A stretch of 64,000 nucleotides of DNA, from positions 1-64,000 of the forward strand of contig JBBDYN010000026.1 of NCBI GenBank assembly GCA_040901465.1, given 5' to 3'. Position numbers and translations under genes: made by a program. Shown here one piece after another: positions 60,819 through 64,000 of this stretch (positions within the stretch are counted from its first letter, which is position 1; each line of letters begins with the position of its first letter). The notes under the pieces were generated by a model. That model saw only the letters and a program-made list of their open reading frames with translations, did not search any database and was not told the DNA's origin. Source of the DNA: JAUSIF01 sp040901465 (lineage in GTDB: Bacteria; Pseudomonadota; Alphaproteobacteria; Rhizobiales; Xanthobacteraceae).

Positions 60819-61766
60819 TCAGTAGAGGCCGCGGCCGGTGACGAGCGCGGACGCTTGGCCCGCGACGGGAACGAGCGGCAGCCGCGCAGTCTGGACCGCG
60901 TCGATGAAACCGGCGCGCGGCTCGGCCGGCGCTGCATTCGCGACCCGGGACGGGCGCAGGTCGTTGGTAGCGACGGTGGCCGGATAGCGGCCGAGTTCAA
61001 ACGGCCGGTCGGGCGGGCTCGGTATCGTGGCCGCGCGGCCGGACGGCAACGGGTCGGCGGCCACCGGCACGAACGGTCCGCCGGCCGATGCAACCAGCAC
61101 CGCCGACGGCGCCGGGGCCGGACGGCCGTCATGGCGCAGCGTCGCCACCAGCTTGCGGTCATCGGAGCCTTCGAGCGCCGCCTTGCCAACGTATTCGACG
61201 CGCACGCGCGCAAGTCCGCTCTTGTGGAAGCCGAGGAGTTCGGCCGTGCGGTAGGAAAGATCGATCACGCGGTCGCCCTTGAACGGCCCGCGGTCATTCA
61301 CGCGCACGATGATGGAACGGCGGTTCGCGAGATTGGTGACGCGCGCGTAGCTTGGAATCGGCAAGGTGGGATGTGCGGCGCTGATCGATTCCTTGTCGAA
61401 GATTTCGCCGTTCGCGGTCATGCGGCCGTGGAAGTCGCTGCCGTACCAGGACGCGAGTCCTTCGGCGCGGTAATTCGGATCGTCCTCGGGGACGTAAGTG
61501 CGACCGCCGATCACGTAAGGCTCACCGACGCGATAATAGCCGCCGCCCTTCGGTACCGGTTGGCCTTCCTCAACCAGGCGCGGGCTCGCCGGAACGCCGT
61601 ACTTGGGGTCGACCATGCGCGCGAACGGGCCGACGGTGCAGTTCGCAACGACGAGGCATGCGAGCGCGGCGAGCGCTGGTTTGGCGAACCTGAAATGCGC
61701 TGGAGCCGGCACGGCCGAATCCGCAGCCCGCACCCGATCGAACATTTGACTGCGAAGACGCCCCAT
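60819..61766 (-). CDS. rlpA: Septal ring lytic transglycosylase RlpA
   Basis: 315 residues from ATG 61766, preceded by GGGACGGA; ATG 61745 and an upstream start at 61874 are in frame. N-terminal hydrophobic segment followed by a lipobox-like VVANC, with Asn at -1, so lipidation is uncertain. The double-psi beta-barrel domain is at about 100-200: GLASWYGSDFHGRMTANGEIFD, PSYARVTNLANRRSIIVRVNDRGPF and IDLSYRTAELLGF. RlpA cleaves denuded glycans at the septum in studied bacteria. No SPOR domain is evident at the Pro/Ala-rich C-terminus, which is unusual. Confidence 0.9.
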   Translation of the reverse strand: MGRLRSQMFDRVRAADSAVPAPAHFRFAKPALAALACLVVANCTVGPFARMVDPKYGVPASPRLVEEGQPVPKGGGYYRVGEPYVIGGRTYVPEDDPNYRAEGLASWYGSDFHGRMTANGEIFDKESISAAHPTLPIPSYARVTNLANRRSIIVRVNDRGPFKGDRVIDLSYRTAELLGFHKSGLARVRVEYVGKAALEGSDDRKLVATLRHDGRPAPAPSAVLVASAGGPFVPVAADPLPSGRAATIPSPPDRPFELGRYPATVATNDLRPSRVANAAPAEPRAGFIDAVQTARLPLVPVAGQASALVTGRGLY

Positions 61767-61943
61767 TCCGTCCCGGCCGCCCGAACTGTTCCGGGCGTTG
61801 CGCCCGAAATCCCCTGTTCGAATGTAGCAGAACGCCCGGGGACTGGGGCGAAAGTAGGACCCCGGCGCGGACATGGTTAATCAAATGGCTGGCGCCCATG
61901 GCTCTGCTTGCAATCGGGGGCCCAATTCCGCATTCCTCGGGGC

Positions 61944-62033
61944 GGAGGGATGGCCGAGTGGTTTAAGGCAGCGGTCTTGAAAACCGCCAGAGGGGCAACT
62001 CTCTCGTGGGTTCGAATCCCACTCCCTCCGCCA
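61944..62033 (+). tRNA. serT: tRNA-Ser (anticodon TGA)
   Basis: Acceptor stem GGAGGGA (61944-61950) pairs with TCCCTCC (62023-62029); discriminator G and an encoded CCA at 62031-62033. Anticodon stem GCGGT/ACCGC with loop CTTGAAA, anticodon at 61978-61980, reading UCA. The long variable arm and the GGTTCGAATCC T-arm are typical of serine tRNA. 90 bases. It follows rlpA divergently and borders the accessory stretch at the end of the window, where its 3' end could serve as an integration site. Confidence 0.97.
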
Positions 62034-62167
62034 GTCAAGTTGAAAATAAAGAATAATTTCGCCGCGCTTCGACCCATGCGCTATTACCCGAACGCGGGAT
62101 AGCAACCCTGGCCGGGTGTTTGCGAGACCTGAAGCGTCAGGGGCGACCGCGTCACCAGAGGCGAGTG

Positions 62168-62617
62168 ATGACGGAGCAACTGAGCGAGGTGGCTCTACAT
62201 ATGAAGCGCGTCTTACCCGCGGCTCCCTCGGTTGTATTCAGGGCGTGCACTGACCCGGAGGAACTGGCGAAGTGGTGGGGGCCTCGGGGCTTCACCACTC
62301 CGAGCATTGAGATCGACCTCCGCGTCGGCGGCCGGTATCGCTTCGCGATGCAGCCCCCGGACGGGGTCCTCTTCCACCTCACGGGAGAATTCCGCGAGGT
62401 CGATCCTCCTTCCCGCCTCGCCTACACGTTCGTGTGGGAGCCCCCGGACCCGGATGACCAGGAGACGGTCGTCATGCTGTCATTTCGCGACGCGGATGGA
62501 TCGACCGAGGTGGATTTCACGCAAGGTGCGTTTGCCACCGAGGCACGGCGGGCGGTTCACGAGCAAGGGTGGACAGACAGTTTTGAGCGACTGCGTGAAG
62601 TGGTGTCGGCGCTTTGA
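62168..62617 (+). CDS. SRPBCC-family (AHSA1-like) protein
   Basis: 149 residues from ATG 62168. Hallmark START/AHSA1 phrases: LPAAPSVVFRACTDPEELAKWWGPRGFTTPSIEIDLRVGGRYRF and the C-terminal QGWTDSFERLREVV. This ligand-binding fold is widespread and mostly uncharacterised in bacteria; often it accompanies an ArsR-type regulator, which is not present here. The upstream 16 codons in frame are not conserved in character. Stands alone 134 bases after tRNA-Ser. Confidence 0.85.
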   Translation: MTEQLSEVALHMKRVLPAAPSVVFRACTDPEELAKWWGPRGFTTPSIEIDLRVGGRYRFAMQPPDGVLFHLTGEFREVDPPSRLAYTFVWEPPDPDDQETVVMLSFRDADGSTEVDFTQGAFATEARRAVHEQGWTDSFERLREVVSAL

Positions 62618-62748
62618 ACATAGCGCAAAACGTCCGACCCAGTCCGCCATCAATTCCGTCAGATCGCCTATCCTACCCACAAACGATCGCCGAAAAGGAG
62701 AACCCTCGCCGCGCGGCCGGGGCTTCTTTCGCACGATAGGCGCGAAGT

Positions 62749-63186
62749 TCAGTTGTCGGCGGGGCTGACGCGCGCGACTTCGTAGGCGCGTTCATCTTTG
62801 ATCCGTTTGGCCGGCTTTCGTTGCGCCCGTTGCATCAGGCGCTTCGCCTCGTCGTGCCGGCGCTTGCCGGCAAGATCGTCAAGTGTCGGTGCAAGCCGGA
62901 CCGCCGCGGCGTTCTTCTGCCATCGGGCCCATCGGGCCAGTACTACCGACGCCGCTTCGGGGTAGAGGATATCGAGCGGATTCGTAGCCTCGAGCGTCTG
63001 CCAAAACACGGCAGCCAGTTCACTGCCGCCGATCGTGGTCAACGTCCGCGCTTCGTCTTGGGCAATGCGGCCGAGAATCTCAAGATAACGCGAAGGGCGG
63101 CGCATCGCCGCGTCGTTCACCTTTCTCCGTAAGCGCACCCACGCGCAGCGAATCTGCAGCTCATCCGCCTGCTCGCGCGCCGTCAT
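62749..63186 (-). CDS. Hypothetical protein
   Basis: 145 residues, not recognised. It is helical and charged, with a central block SELAAVFWQTLEATNPLDILYPEAASVVLARW and a Lys/Arg-rich C-terminal third (KRRHDEAKRLMQRAQRKPAKRIKDERAYE). No membrane helix or signal. The composition and codon use look coding, and the start at 63186 overlaps the end of another minus-strand open frame (63183) by 4 bases, which might indicate an operon, although that upstream frame is itself unconvincing. In the accessory stretch after tRNA-Ser. Confidence 0.5.
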   Translation of the reverse strand: MTAREQADELQIRCAWVRLRRKVNDAAMRRPSRYLEILGRIAQDEARTLTTIGGSELAAVFWQTLEATNPLDILYPEAASVVLARWARWQKNAAAVRLAPTLDDLAGKRRHDEAKRLMQRAQRKPAKRIKDERAYEVARVSPADN

Positions 63187-63602
63187 GCCGCGCGCCCGGC
63201 AGTCTCGATCCCATGCTTCATGGCGCCGCTGGCCGCTTCATCCGCGCGATGAGTCTTTGGATGATGTGCATCATCGTCGCCTCCAACATCATCGCGAGTG
63301 CGTACCGAAGTATACCGCAGACTGGTGCGATACAGAAAACAAAAATTGTTGCGCGCAGAAAACAACAGCGCATCGCGCAGAAAAAATTTCAGTGTCACTA
63401 CATCACCACGACCATCACCAATGTCGCGCACACCCGCACGTCGTCGCAAGTGCGCGACGCGACGAGCGCGAGGGCGGATTCACCGCCTCGAAGGAACTCA
63501 TCGCGGTGCGTGCCGCATTCTGGGCTGCACGTAACACGGTCGCTTCCCGATCCACTGTCAGACGATTCCATTCGTCATTGTTCATGGAGGCTCGGCGGCG
63601 GG
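63187..63602. other. 416-base stretch without a supported gene
   Basis: Contains an AT-rich section (about 63300-63400, A-runs) unlike the surrounding GC-rich DNA. Small open frames exist on both strands (for example 63183-63449 and 63415-63585 minus), but they overlap, have unusual compositions and no recognisable family. It may carry decayed genes of an accessory region. Confidence 0.4.
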
Positions 63603-63857
63603 GTGTATTCCGCCGTCCGCCTCGCGAAGCCGGATTCCTGTGAAGCATTGGGAGAACGGCAAACCCATGTGGGGTCGACCGATTTGCGGCGGCGAATGCA
63701 AGGTCACAACGCTGGCAAGTCCACTCACAGGGCTAAATATTTGCCTTGGCGTTTAGTCACTTACATTGCTTTTTCGGATTTAATGAAGGCCGAAGCATTT
63801 GAGCGGCATCTCAAGTCTGGCTCCGGTCACGCCTTGGCAAAGAAGCGGCTTTGGTAA
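63603..63857 (+). pseudogene. Degenerate GIY-YIG nuclease gene
   Basis: 84 codons from a GTG. The C-terminal two thirds clearly match single-domain GIY-YIG proteins: DLRRRMQGHNAGKSTHRAKYLPWRLVTYIAFSD, then KAEAFERHLKSGSG with the catalytic Glu, and FAKK-like AKKRLW at the end. The N-terminal part is poor: the first motif is reduced to VY and the second to HVG, so its Tyr is replaced by His, and the spacing between them is about 8-10 residues too long. There is no ATG in a sensible place. Decay by small insertions is likely, although a divergent functional protein from GTG cannot be excluded. Confidence 0.55.
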
Positions 63858-64000
63858 TTTGACGCCGATTGCCGGCTTTGAAAAAAGAGGAGCGTCGTCG
63901 AACGCGCGGCGCCTGTACGGCGGTCGGCAGTTCAGGCACGATCACGCAATTCAGTCACACCCTCTTGCTCGGCGCAGTGGACGCAGCAATAGAAGGTCCC

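Noticed and set aside
61745..61874. Longer or shorter RlpA starts
   Set aside because: 61874 adds 36 residues without signal-like character; 61745 has no Shine-Dalgarno sequence. The ATG at 61766 has GGGACGGA upstream.
63183..63648. Small minus-strand open frames in the accessory stretch
   Set aside because: The two main frames overlap in different phases, neither has a ribosome-binding site or recognisable family; possibly remnants.
1..64000. CRISPR arrays, rRNA genes, prophage and secondary-metabolite clusters
   Set aside because: No regularly spaced direct repeats, rRNA signatures, phage structural genes or biosynthetic megagenes were seen.

Overview
The window reads as a core chromosomal segment of a GC-rich alphaproteobacterium of the order Hyphomicrobiales (Rhizobiales), most like the Bradyrhizobium/Rhodopseudomonas/Xanthobacteraceae branch. 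This rests on gene content and order: ppiD-trpE, trpGDC-moaC-moeA, tpiA-secG-pyrG-kdsA-eno-ftsB-pdhA-pdhB-pdhC-lpd-lipA-ratA/coq10-cinA-ispDF-dusB-ntrB-ntrC-ntrY-ntrX-dat-hfq-hflX-mazG, then MBL-tatD-metG-holB-tmk-dac-rlpA. PdhB carries its own lipoyl domain and IspD is fused to IspF, both typical of this group. The genus cannot be fixed without a database search.

Layout. 1-1.7 kb: an IS1595-type transposase and an AT-richer orphan membrane protein. 1.8-10.7 kb, minus strand: ppiD, trpE, a small membrane protein, a MazE/MazF-like toxin-antitoxin pair, trpG, trpD, trpC, moaC, moeA. 10.8-13.9 kb, plus strand: tpiA, secG, pyrG. 14.3-18.5 kb: a two-gene signalling operon, a FIST (NosP-like) sensor followed by a PAS-GGDEF-EAL enzyme, with a perfect dyad upstream. 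18.6-21.5 kb: VOC protein, kdsA, MFS transporter. 21.5-23.4 kb, minus strand: a Tat-exported Vgb-like beta-propeller, a c-type cytochrome and queF. 23.6-30.3 kb: eno, ftsB and the pyruvate dehydrogenase genes, with a GFA-family gene inside the pdh operon and a GNAT gene after it. 30.3-33.2 kb, minus strand: a TAXI-type TRAP transporter. 33.4-36.9 kb: lpd, two small proteins, lipA and the RatA/Coq10 protein. 36.9-38.6 kb, minus strand: cinA and ispDF. 38.8-48.9 kb: dusB, ntrBC, ntrYX, dat, hfq, hflX. 49-53.5 kb: a TPR protein, mazG (minus) and a membrane-bound diguanylate cyclase. 53.5-61.8 kb, minus strand: MBL hydrolase, tatD, a cation efflux protein, metG, holB, tmk, a D,D-carboxypeptidase and rlpA. 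61.9-64 kb: tRNA-Ser(UGA) followed by an accessory stretch holding an SRPBCC protein, an orphan and a degenerate GIY-YIG gene.

The genes cover tryptophan and molybdopterin synthesis, lower glycolysis into acetyl-CoA (tpiA, eno, pdhABC, lpd, with lipoate from lipA), nitrogen and redox two-component control (NtrBC, NtrYX), RNA-based control (hfq) and envelope assembly (ftsB, kdsA, secG, dac, rlpA). Accessory signalling is mostly cyclic-di-GMP. The most unusual sequence structures are palindromic repeats inside or against coding sequence: two inverted copies read in frame as the PdhC linker, one that supplies the trpC stop codon, and one palindrome nested in another between trpD and trpC. No CRISPR array, rRNA, prophage or plasmid origin was seen.
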